From: Sinorhizobium sp. BG8
Lineage (GTDB): Bacteria > Pseudomonadota > Alphaproteobacteria > Rhizobiales > Rhizobiaceae
DNA: 64,000 bases
Reading direction: 5' to 3'
NCBI RefSeq assembly: GCF_016864555.1
Contig: NZ_CP044011.1
Coordinates: 849,001 to 913,000 of the forward strand
Part shown: piece after piece, positions 25,901 through 32,624 of the stretch
How positions within the stretch are numbered: the first letter of the stretch is position 1
Layout of the letters: the number at the start of each line of letters is the position of its first letter
Translations under genes and position numbers: made by a program
Notes under the pieces: generated by a model
Told to the model about the DNA's origin: nothing
The model's database searches: none
The model's input: the letters and a program-made list of their open reading frames with translations, nothing else

Positions 25901-28038
25901 CAAACGATCTCGCCATTCTGGAAGCGCATGGCTTTTCCGCGCCGTCCCGCAACGTCACGCTCAGCCTCAGTCGGGCACTTCATAGGCCCGTTCTTTGCGC
26001 CGAGCGCGACCCATCGATCGCGGATCAGTCCGGCTACGGGAATATCGCATTCAGGTTCCGGCGCAGACGGTGATGAGGCTGGCACCGGCACTGGAACGAG
26101 GACGTTTACCGGGATGGTCCAGGACTGCGCACAATCAGAACCAGTTAGATCAGTATCGCAGCCTTCCACGATGATGCTGTAGGTGCCCGGGCCTGTTGCT
26201 GGCGTAGACCATCGTCCCCCGGTGCCCTTGCCAGCATCGACCTGAAGCACGTTCACGCCATCCTTGTCGAGGCGCAGAATAAACTTGTCATAGCTGAACG
26301 GAGCGGTCGAGCCCCACTCCACGACTATATCGTTGCCAGACAGATGGGCGGCGACAAGCATTTGTTCTCCCTGCTGGGGCGAGAACGAAATCGTGCCGTT
26401 TCGAAAGGACTGAGTGGCGCCTGGCCTGTCGGAAACAGGCCCCTCCCGAGACGTCGGGCAACCAAGCGGTCCCTCGGCGCCGCCCAGTTGGGCCCAGCGC
26501 TCGCCGATCAAGCCAAATGGCTGAGCCTCCGGAGGACAGCCGGCATAGGCTGGAAGTTGGGGCAACCGGTATTCGACCTCAACCGACGTAGTCCATCGCT
26601 GTGGGCAATCGGACCCGCCGATACCGGTGTTACACCCTTCTACGACGAAGCTGTAGCGCGCCGGCAATGGTGCCTGGAGGCGAAAGAATCCGTTGGTACG
26701 GTCAATGTACTTGCTGACATCAACAAACCCTGCGTGTGCGCCGTCGCGATCCCAGTTGACGATGAACTTGTCGTATTCAAATGGAGCAGTGTCGCCCCAG
26801 TTCACGATCAGATTGTCGTCCTGTTGATAGGCTGCAACGAGCATCCGATCACCCTGAGCGGGAGACCAGACGATCTCGCCGTTTTCGAAGCGCCTCTTGA
26901 TCGCGGCGATACGCTGGAGGCGCTCGATGCCGAAGCCTCCCGCCGTATTTCCAATTAGAATCGCACTCGCGACATTTAACCGATGGTTCTCAAAACCACG
27001 CCAGCCCATCCATAGTCGTCCGGCAGAGGCGAGGGTCGGGGCGAGATCACTCGTGTCGGCAAGCATGCTTTTTTCGAAGGTGAAGCTGCCTGGGCGCGCG
27101 ACAGCAATGTTCAGGATCTTGTTCCCCGCACCCTTCCATCCAAGGAAGAGCCGTCCATCGTGGAAGGCGAGTGTCGGGGCACTGTCAGTCTGATGGCCTG
27201 TCGTAGCCTCGTCCGACAGGCCCTCAATGCCTGTGCCTCCAGCAGTATTGCCGATGATCACCACGCGTGCGACTCGAATCTCGACGCTATCCGCCTTTTT
27301 CCATGCCAGCACTAATCCGTTCGGTGTTGAAACGAGCGCAGGACTCGCGTCCGAAATCTGATCGAGCGTTCGCTTGTTTGGGAAACTACGCCCCCCATCG
27401 GTGGACACAGCAAGATTGAGACGTCGGTCACTGACACCAGTCCAAGCGAGATAGAGTCGGCCTTGGTGAGAGGCAAGTGCGGGCGCCTCTGCCGTCATCT
27501 CCGACAGAATCGACTTGGGGCCGATCCCCTCTATACCCATCATGCCGTTCGTGTTCGCAAAGAGGCTTATGCGAGCGATACTGATATGCTTGGCCAGCGC
27601 TTCCTGCGCGTCATCACGCTCCTTCCAGGCGAGAAGCAGTCCGCCACCGTCGGATGTGAGCGCCGGCGTACGGTCGGACGTTTCGCCGAAAGTGCGCTTG
27701 GAGCCGAAGCTGATCCCACCATTACCAGAAAGTATCAGGTTGAGTGCGTCGTTACCGGAACCCTTCCAGGCCAGAAACAACCGGCCCGCATGGCCAGCAA
27801 GCGATGGCGCGGCTCCGGTGAACTCGGTCGTAAAGTCCTTCTGGCCCTCGACTACGAACTCTTCGCCCACCGGACAGCCAAGAGGTCCATCGGCTCCGTC
27901 GAGCTCGAGCCAACGCTCTCCAATAAGACCGAAGGGCCGGAACGAGCAATCACGCGCCGAGACAGCAGCGGGGAAGAGGATGACTGCGACAACAAATAAG
28001 ACGATCCGCGCAACGCAGGCAGGCAGAACGATACTCAT
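22987..28038 (-). CDS. Giant secreted multidomain protein (LGFP repeats, propeller, helical region, NTF2-like)
   Basis: About 1683 residues with a signal peptide (1-29, ending VSARD). An LGFP-like unit begins at about 33-62 (FGLIGERWLELDGADGPLGC). It is split by six repeats of about 50 residues (75-375; APxLxxxxGRLFLAWKG), a probable six-bladed sialidase-like propeller, before its tail RFENGEIVWSPAQGDRM (384-400). Two whole LGFP units follow (about 505-560, 668-722). A beta-sandwich follows each of the three (NWGDTAPFEYDKFIVNWDRDG type). Residues about 840-1500 include a helix-rich part (DYGGSWGDGQTNNAIATLYLL), with no catalytic motif I can name. The last 130 residues look NTF2-like (HNRAWSQPNAMALQDLELMY). 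ATG 28038 is used; the Shine-Dalgarno is poor. Function unknown; cell-surface or glycan binding is inferred. Confidence 0.8.
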   Translation of the reverse strand: MSIVLPACVARIVLFVVAVILFPAAVSARDCSFRPFGLIGERWLELDGADGPLGCPVGEEFVVEGQKDFTTEFTGAAPSLAGHAGRLFLAWKGSGNDALNLILSGNGGISFGSKRTFGETSDRTPALTSDGGGLLLAWKERDDAQEALAKHISIARISLFANTNGMMGIEGIGPKSILSEMTAEAPALASHQGRLYLAWTGVSDRRLNLAVSTDGGRSFPNKRTLDQISDASPALVSTPNGLVLAWKKADSVEIRVARVVIIGNTAGGTGIEGLSDEATTGHQTDSAPTLAFHDGRLFLGWKGAGNKILNIAVARPGSFTFEKSMLADTSDLAPTLASAGRLWMGWRGFENHRLNVASAILIGNTAGGFGIERLQRIAAIKRRFENGEIVWSPAQGDRMLVAAYQQDDNLIVNWGDTAPFEYDKFIVNWDRDGAHAGFVDVSKYIDRTNGFFRLQAPLPARYSFVVEGCNTGIGGSDCPQRWTTSVEVEYRLPQLPAYAGCPPEAQPFGLIGERWAQLGGAEGPLGCPTSREGPVSDRPGATQSFRNGTISFSPQQGEQMLVAAHLSGNDIVVEWGSTAPFSYDKFILRLDKDGVNVLQVDAGKGTGGRWSTPATGPGTYSIIVEGCDTDLTGSDCAQSWTIPVNVLVPVPVPASSPSAPEPECDIPVAGLIRDRWVALGAKNGPMKCPTEAERDVAGRRGKAMRFQNGEIVWSPDQGDRMVVSVFQEGDKLVVDVGDSDPFSYSWFDLRLDYEGVDISPEVIRGARGGRLIIGPLGNEDSPEMANVGPGTGNYTVTVQGCDDASGIPPFDSVECPQGWTVPATTFFQTETDVLDFSGLDVPRNVHDALRDKAERAQRAAIVLADRSDYGGSWGDGQTNNAIATLYLLDRDVARGLPARDRRRFGHRFGMLTEIENAVRVQTIHAKVGTAIGAPCKDSGEYDTVLKGYVVLLYRYGHLLAPDVRYRMLRLMDQFGPHNPDLSSMGCFGVIIPETENHLWLIDSSRFLTNQLWSKQSGDPQFDNRQNGLADHLIRKLQGHLNSDFIEYNSRPYSRYTWMAIQNLYDFSEDPQVKTAAQAVLDYLSTKTAVSMNDGRRNPPYRRRVSNNHADLFNHQADRLKKRFLAYTGPTRTMGELRQPNHVEHYAAPEILLATATDYQPPNLVLDFMVNSATRSYYQRFNARGSESYAAEPDFLISGGGAPADYAYEVVGTGLNEDLGVEQPTALIPTGDGTTINQMIRFAGVSNDRFRPAGLCVAPGFACGMRPTIPPRYTAKAECVIARGAWTFIDAATDACRTPNTTEYGFYAAVWGAGTGFGILEAVPRSKISNISLRRFADRTIARNRGRTFNQTDDNRYAAFGGNEIRFTAGLSTPMVQSTGIAAIDGAIRNTDPAGNRLAAGTVMNSTPGLPAMTIRNDATGEVLILDLTDTANPTRVLLEPDPLRRLLGRGIVYSVSEAEIRDWLGNVDTPYPALAAALERDFPDGGLSRPVDIDVVRWYYEEGQGAISPRRLEEVDRRVLENALIAAHNSRYGEKVTRIEQIRRGPPSQVSARSPVEQAIDAVARHNRAWSQPNAMALQDLELMYSPRVEFYDSNWSRDRVMEEKREFASRWPMRDYHFRPDMSTSVCDASNSCIVQGLVEWYARDPVRNATSVGTAEVSIGLQLMGDAFVISKEDGRVISRR

Positions 28039-28250
28039 CACTCGTAGGCCCCCAACAAGAAGCCGAAAGGTGAATAGGGTTAGTGGATGCAGTATGCTCG
28101 TGAATATAGTCCCAGACTATAATTATAGGATGCCCGAACTCGGTCTTGCTGACAAGGAGGGGTAGCTGGAGAACCTAACCGAAGTGCATCATGCCGGCGT
28201 CGTGAAGGCGCGAGTGCAAGTTCGGCCGGGCTCCCGATCGGCCTCCAGAG

Positions 28251-29062
28251 GGCATCGTAAACTTAATCGCGATTGGCGACGGATTATCACGATGGCTTGG
28301 GTTTGTCGCTCAGACACGAGCGATTCGCGACCACAAGCTCATCGCTGCATCTCGCAGTTCGCGATGATGGCGGGAGGGAATGTCGTGGCGAGGAATATGA
28401 AAGAGGTTGGCAACCGGGTCATGGATGGAGACGAAACGTTGTAAATGTCGCTGCGACTTGAAGCGTTTCATGGTCCGCTCCCGTCGCCGAACCGGCTGGG
28501 GAGAATTCTCCGCCCGATTGTTGAGGCCCTTATGCGAGCGGTGTTCGACACCAGGCATGACATCTCGCTTCGCGGCGTCGTAGGATCGAAGCTTGTCGGT
28601 AATCATCACCCGTGGCGGCTGTCCCTGGTCCTTCAAGAGCTTGCGCATCAGGCGCTTTGCCGCCTTTGCATTTCGGCGGCTTTGCACGAGAACGTCCAGA
28701 ACGAAGCCGTCCTGATCGACGGCACGCCAGAGCCAGTACCTTCTGCCGCGAATGGTGATGACCACCTCGTCGAGGTGCCACTTGTCACCAAGCTTTCCGA
28801 CCGAGCGACGGCGGATGTCGTTGGCGAAGGCTCGGCCGAACTTCTCCGCCCATAGTCGGATCGTTTGATGCGAGACAATGATCCCGCGGGCAGCCAGCAT
28901 GTCCTCAACAATCCGCAGGCTGAGAGGAAAGCGGAAATACAGCCAAACGGCATGAGCGATCACCTCGGCGGGAAAGCGATGGCGACGGCAAAGCGGATCA
29001 CGGTGTGTCATAGTCCTGTGATCGCACATCGAAATCGAATTTTTGTTAAGTTTACAATGCCC
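28251..29062 (-). mobile_element. IS6-family insertion sequence, copy 2 (inverted)
   Basis: An 812-bp element, inverse in orientation to copy 1, with the same terminal repeats. It has one extra A in the A-run between repeat and transposase start (six instead of five). The flanking 8-mers, CTCCAGAG and CTATCGAC, match neither each other nor those of copy 1 in either orientation. Together the copies bracket a 5.3-kb segment with the large secreted-protein gene. Confidence 0.9.
28310..29029 (-). CDS. IS6-family transposase (copy 2)
   Basis: A 239-residue transposase, identical in sequence to copy 1, with HTH and DDE core intact. The ATG at 29029 is used. A longer frame starting at 29092 runs across the terminal repeat into flanking DNA and is not the native start. 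Identity of the two copies means either can supply transposase for both ends. Confidence 0.93.
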   Translation of the reverse strand: MCDHRTMTHRDPLCRRHRFPAEVIAHAVWLYFRFPLSLRIVEDMLAARGIIVSHQTIRLWAEKFGRAFANDIRRRSVGKLGDKWHLDEVVITIRGRRYWLWRAVDQDGFVLDVLVQSRRNAKAAKRLMRKLLKDQGQPPRVMITDKLRSYDAAKRDVMPGVEHRSHKGLNNRAENSPQPVRRRERTMKRFKSQRHLQRFVSIHDPVANLFHIPRHDIPSRHHRELRDAAMSLWSRIARV

Positions 29063-29201
29063 TATCGACACCGATGCTAGGACAGACACCATCGTTGCGT
29101 GCTACCGAATGACTAGCCGGTAGATCGATGGCGGATAAGTTCCATAGTCTAGCCTGGTCAGCAAGGCTATGAGCGCTATTTTTACACGGGAGGATCGCTG
29201 C

Positions 29202-30407
29202 TCACTTTCCCAGACAAAAACCCTCCCATGCAAGCATCATAGCTCGCCGCTGATCGATAAGGTCTGTGCGATGATAGGCAGCCTCGACAGCATTTTTGAC
29301 GGTGTGCGCGAGCGCCCGCTCTGCAACATCGCGCGGATAGCCGCTTTCTGAAGCCCAGTCGCGGAAGCTCGAGCGGAAACCATGTGCAGTCGCAATGCGG
29401 TCAGGTGTGTCGCTCATGACCCGGTGGTCCCGCAGGAACTTGGTGAGCGTCATGTCGCTGATCGGGGTGTTGTTTCGGGATGGAAACACCAACCCTTCAC
29501 CGATTTCCGATTTGTCCAACTGTGCCTCCAGAATTTCAATCACGCGGGGTGTCAGCGGTATCCGGTGCGCCACCTTGGCTTTCATGCGTGATGCCGGGAT
29601 CGTCCAAATGCAGTTCGAGAACTCGACCTCGATCCACTGCATCTTACGAAGTTCGCCAGAGCGGCAAGCCGTCAGGATGAGCAACTCCAGCATATGCCTG
29701 GTGGTGTTTGGATTGCTGCTCTGCAGCACGTTTGAGACAAACGCCGGCATAGATCGCCAGGGCAGAGCGGGTTGATGCATAACCCGCTCCCGTTTGCCCG
29801 GTTGCTTTGGCAACAGCTTGTCGACCACACGGACCGGGCTGGCGACGATGAACCCATTTGCGGCAGCCCAGTCCATCACCGCATCACAACGCTGTTTGAC
29901 ACGGGATGCCGTCTCCGGTTTCTCCAGCCAGATCGGCTTAAGGCAGGCAGCGAAATCTGCGGGACCCAACTCATTGACCAGCTTCTTGCCGATCTTTGGG
30001 AAGATGTACTGCTCGAGAGTATTGATCCACTGATCCACGTGCTTCTTATTGCGAAAGCCCTCCGCCTTGTCAGCGTGGTGACGGCGAGCCGCATCCGCGA
30101 AGGTGGGGACTGTCGCGAGACGCCTAATCTCCTGTTCCTGCTCGCGGCGGGCTTCAAGAGGATCCTTGCCACTATCGATCACGCTCCTGGCTTCGAAGGC
30201 CTTCGCTCGGGCATCGCGGATCGAAGTGGTCGGGTAGCTGCCCAAGCCCATCTCGCGTCGCTTGCCATTCACAGGAGAAACGAAACGCAAGATCCATTTT
30301 CCACGGCCAACTGCGCTGCCTGGGACGAGAGACAAACCGGCGATCGTGCCATCGGATACAGGTTTGTCATCCGGCTTCAGCTTCCGGGCCTTGGCGTCGC
30401 TCAACAT
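29202..30407 (-). CDS. int: P4-type site-specific integrase
   Basis: A 401-residue tyrosine recombinase with an N-terminal DUF4102 arm-binding domain (residues 1-90; LSDAKARKLKPDDKPVSDG, KRREMGLGSYPTTSIRDAR). A core-binding domain (about 100-200) and a catalytic domain follow. Catalytic residues are Arg249 (TACRSGELR), a lysine near 276-278 (MKAK), His342 and Arg345 (HGFR), His368 (LAHTV) and Tyr378 (AAYHR). It lies 190 bases from attR with the candidate arm repeat between, so it is the enzyme that most probably placed the island in tRNA-Ser. It reads inward, away from attR. Confidence 0.95.
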   Translation of the reverse strand: MLSDAKARKLKPDDKPVSDGTIAGLSLVPGSAVGRGKWILRFVSPVNGKRREMGLGSYPTTSIRDARAKAFEARSVIDSGKDPLEARREQEQEIRRLATVPTFADAARRHHADKAEGFRNKKHVDQWINTLEQYIFPKIGKKLVNELGPADFAACLKPIWLEKPETASRVKQRCDAVMDWAAANGFIVASPVRVVDKLLPKQPGKRERVMHQPALPWRSMPAFVSNVLQSSNPNTTRHMLELLILTACRSGELRKMQWIEVEFSNCIWTIPASRMKAKVAHRIPLTPRVIEILEAQLDKSEIGEGLVFPSRNNTPISDMTLTKFLRDHRVMSDTPDRIATAHGFRSSFRDWASESGYPRDVAERALAHTVKNAVEAAYHRTDLIDQRRAMMLAWEGFCLGK

Positions 30408-30446
30408 GTTTTCAGATCCATCATTTTGTCGATGGATCTGTCTTTA

Positions 30447-30466
30447 GCCCGCCATCTAGCCCGCCA
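30447..30466 (+). repeat. Right copy of paired GCCCGCCAT repeat (candidate integrase arm site)
   Basis: GCCCGCCATCTAGCCCGCCA, 19 of 20 bases identical to 3026-3045 and in the same orientation. It lies between the integrase start codon and attR. A bound recombinase here could also repress its own promoter; that is inference. Confidence 0.55.
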
Positions 30467-30596
30467 CAAGAGGCAAGATTTCATGCTATGAACTGGGACG
30501 AAATGAGACGCCGATAACCGATGGAGTTTGGAAAATGCCATAAAACCAACGCTATATGAGGTTCATTGATATGAGGCGAGCGATTATTATGGCGGA

Positions 30597-30611
30597 CTCT
30601 CTGTCCGCCAT
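30597..30611 (+). other. attR of the genomic island
   Basis: CTCTCTGTCCGCCAT, the exact duplicate of the tRNA-Ser 3' end at 2958-2972. It overlaps an inverted repeat (GGCGGAC at 30591-30597 with GTCCGCC at 30603-30609). The ancestral chromosome would join the tRNA directly to the DNA upstream of the GST gene's 3' end. Confidence 0.85.
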
Positions 30612-30638
30612 CCTCCCCCTTGAAAAGTTGGACTATTT

Positions 30639-31289
30639 TCAGCCGGTCGATGCGGCGGTGAAGACCGCCAGCTGGGCGTCGAAAGCGCGTTTGTATGCGG
30701 GCCGCGCCTCGCCGCGGGCGACGTAGGCGGAGAGGTTCGGATATTCGCTCAGCATGCCCGAACTTTTCAACCTGAGCAGCACCGACACCATCTCCAGGTC
30801 ACCGGCGCTGAATGTGCCGTCCAGCCAGTCGGCATCGCCCAGTCGACTGGAAAGTTCGCCCAGCCGCTTGCGGACGCGTTCCTCGACGGCGGACAGGCGC
30901 TGCTCGTACCAGGTCTCATTGCGCTCCAGGAGCTTGGTGACTTCGCGATCGACGATCGGTTGCTCCATCGTGGTGAGTGCTGCAAACATCCATGTGATCG
31001 CGCGCGCCCGCGCACTCGCATCGTTGGGCAGCAGGCCAGCATGGCGCTCCGCGATATGCAGCACGATCGCCCCGGACTCGAACAGGGCGAGATCGCCTTC
31101 CTCATAGGTCGGAATCTGCCCGAAAGGATGAAGCGCGAGATGCGCGGGTTCCTTCATTGCCTTGAAGGAGACGAGACGAACGTCGTAAGGCTGGCCGACT
31201 TCCTCCAGCGCCCAGCGAACGCGCATGTCACGCGCCAGACCCTTGCCGCCATCGGGCGACCGCTCAAAGACGGTAATGGTGATCGTCAT
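30639..31289 (-). CDS. Glutathione S-transferase family protein
   Basis: A 216-residue GST with an N-terminal thioredoxin fold (residues about 4-85; ITVFERSPDGGKGLARDMRV, then the cis-Pro region FGQIPTYEEGDLALFESGAI) and a helical C-terminal domain. It conjugates or reduces substrates with glutathione. The substrate is not predictable. Start chosen at ATG 31289 with GGAGA upstream. It is the first core gene beyond the island, and its 3' end lies only 27 bases from attR. Confidence 0.9.
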   Translation of the reverse strand: MTITITVFERSPDGGKGLARDMRVRWALEEVGQPYDVRLVSFKAMKEPAHLALHPFGQIPTYEEGDLALFESGAIVLHIAERHAGLLPNDASARARAITWMFAALTTMEQPIVDREVTKLLERNETWYEQRLSAVEERVRKRLGELSSRLGDADWLDGTFSAGDLEMVSVLLRLKSSGMLSEYPNLSAYVARGEARPAYKRAFDAQLAVFTAASTG

Positions 31290-31535
31290 TGGTGTTCTCC
31301 GTAGCTGTCTGCCTTGAAGACGACTGGCCAGATAAGGTTCCGACACCCCATGCTCGAGATAATCCTGATGCTCAGTTCATATACAGCTCAAGGACCTCTC
31401 GAAGAACTGCGGTGATTGATTCCTGCACCGAGGCCTTGTTCTCAACACAATGGCTGCCTATATGCACGCCATAGGCATCGCTGATGAGCGCTGAATGACT
31501 TTGTCGCTCGCGATTGCCGCAGTCGCTTCTGACTT
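31290..31535. other. Intergenic region upstream of GST and of the sRNA candidate
   Basis: No gene with a usable start. The minus strand is open for about 50 codons (ending ...AVLREVLELYMN before 31380) but lacks a start codon and a Shine-Dalgarno. It should hold the divergent promoters of GST and of the downstream sRNA candidate; no clear boxes were identified. Confidence 0.35.
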
Positions 31536-31610
31536 TGACCACGGATGTACTGGCACTGGTGGATAAGCGACGATGAGGAAGGTCGGTGCGGTTTCGCCCC
31601 GGCCTTTTTT
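31536..31610 (+). ncRNA. Candidate small RNA A (shared 20-nt block plus terminator)
   Basis: The block TGACCACGGATGTACTGGCA (31536-31555) is identical to 50381-50400. It is followed within 25 bases by a G+C-rich hairpin (GGTCGG.GCG at 581-590 pairing with CGC.CCGGCC at 595-604) and a T6 run. The same arrangement occurs at the second site although the intervening sequence differs. A conserved 5' block followed by a terminator, with no reading frame, suggests a small RNA. The 5' end is not determined. Confidence 0.5.
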
Positions 31611-31863
31611 ATTGCCTGCGCGAAGCAGGAAACGCGTCAGGCCTGCCGTGACTTGCCTGGTCGCAGTCGAGGCGTTTCAGCCACTCGCATTCCCCTGAAC
31701 TCGGCAAGCTTCTCAAATGACGCAAAGGACTCGGCACGTGTTCGAAGGTCCTCCGCAACGGGAAGGCCAGTCAGAAACGGGAAGGCCGGACACGTAGTCT
31801 CATTATTTCGTTTGAACGGCGCTGGCAGTGCTGCTTAACTGGCTTGCAACCAGGGAGGTTCTC

Positions 31864-32160
31864 ATGAAGTACGTGGTCTTGGCCGCTGCGCTCTTGCTCC
31901 CGTCGCCATCCTTCGCTGCCAAGGCAGTGGAAGTCGACGCCCGCTCGCATACCTGTGCTCAGCTTGCACAATTCATTCGCCAGCACAAAACGGTCTTTGT
32001 CCGCGTCGGTTTTGGCGGCCGCAGCTTCCGCTATCCGCCCGCGCAATGCAGGCCCGGCGAAATGTGGTCTACAACCCGGCTGCGGGATGCGAGCGGAAAG
32101 CAGTGCATCCTCGACTACGCCTGCGTCTATGACCCGAATTCGTACTATAACATCCCTTAG
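31864..32160 (+). CDS. Small secreted protein of unknown function
   Basis: A 98-residue protein with signal peptide (MKYVVLAAALLLPSPSFAAKA). Four Cys follow in the mature part (HTCAQLAQFIRQHK, AQCRPGEMW, KQCILDYACVYD), likely two disulfides in the periplasm. A GGGAGG Shine-Dalgarno precedes ATG 31864, which is preferred over an upstream in-frame start. A family with this cysteine pattern occurs in Rhizobiales as hypothetical proteins; the role is unknown. Confidence 0.75.
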   Translation: MKYVVLAAALLLPSPSFAAKAVEVDARSHTCAQLAQFIRQHKTVFVRVGFGGRSFRYPPAQCRPGEMWSTTRLRDASGKQCILDYACVYDPNSYYNIP

Positions 32161-32303
32161 CGCTGCCTTCCGCGGGCGCTGATGTCGAAAAAAAGCAACC
32201 CTGGTCGTGCTCACCGATGTAGGCGCCGCACCCTCCACTTGCAGGCAACCGCCGACGGGAGGACAATCTTGTTGTCAGCATGTATCGGTGAATGGAGACC
32301 ACC

Positions 32304-32465
32304 ATGACCTACCGATTCTTGATCGCCACTATGGCAGTGGCACTCCTGGTTCTTGCCGGATGCGCGACCCAGAGCGGCGGCGGCTACAACACCGGCTATA
32401 CCACCGCGGGCCAGAACCGCAGCGGGAACGGCGGCGGCGGCATGGGCGGCGGAGGCCGCTACTAG
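32304..32465 (+). CDS. Small Gly-rich lipoprotein
   Basis: A 53-residue predicted lipoprotein. The leader MTYRFLIATMAVALLVLAGC ends in lipobox LAGC with Cys20. The short mature part is rich in Gly, Asn, Ser and Tyr (GYNTGYTTAGQNRSG, then GGGGMGGGG). A GGAGACC sequence lies just before the ATG. Small Gly-rich lipoproteins of this kind are common in alphaproteobacterial envelopes without assigned function. It stands alone, 143 bases after the secreted-protein gene. Confidence 0.7.
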   Translation: MTYRFLIATMAVALLVLAGCATQSGGGYNTGYTTAGQNRSGNGGGGMGGGGRY

Positions 32466-32624
32466 CCGGAGATGAATTCCTCGTTCTGACGGACGCCGGT
32501 CTGCGAGCTCCTCGGGCGAGCCGCACCCTTCGGGAAACCGCAAAGGCTCTGCGGCAATTTTCCTGTTCCATCAGGATTATTTCAGGCAAAAGAGGTGCGG
32601 ATCACCGGCAGGAGGAGGGTAATC

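Larger units (their letters stand above)
2973..30611. mobile_element. Genomic island integrated in tRNA-Ser(GGA)
   Basis: About 27.6 kb lies between two copies of the 15-bp tRNA 3' end. It carries a P4-type integrase at the right border, a second tyrosine recombinase with an AlpA-like regulator at the left border, an IS21 remnant and two IS6-type insertion sequences. The cargo is envelope, ion/CO2, polyphosphate and cell-wall genes. No relaxase, type IV secretion or replication gene was recognised, so it is an integrative element that would need help to transfer. Several cargo genes are broken (HlyD, PLD-like, outer-membrane protein, istA), which suggests it is old or decaying. Confidence 0.85.

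Noticed and set aside
22167-29070. Target-site duplications around the IS6 pair
   Set aside because: The four flanking 8-mers (GACCATCC, GTCAGCGC, CTCCAGAG, CTATCGAC) do not match in direct or inverted form.
31380-31530. Minus-strand open stretch of about 50 codons ending AVLREVLELYMN
   Set aside because: No start codon or Shine-Dalgarno, and it runs into the candidate sRNA; possible relic but not supportable as a gene.
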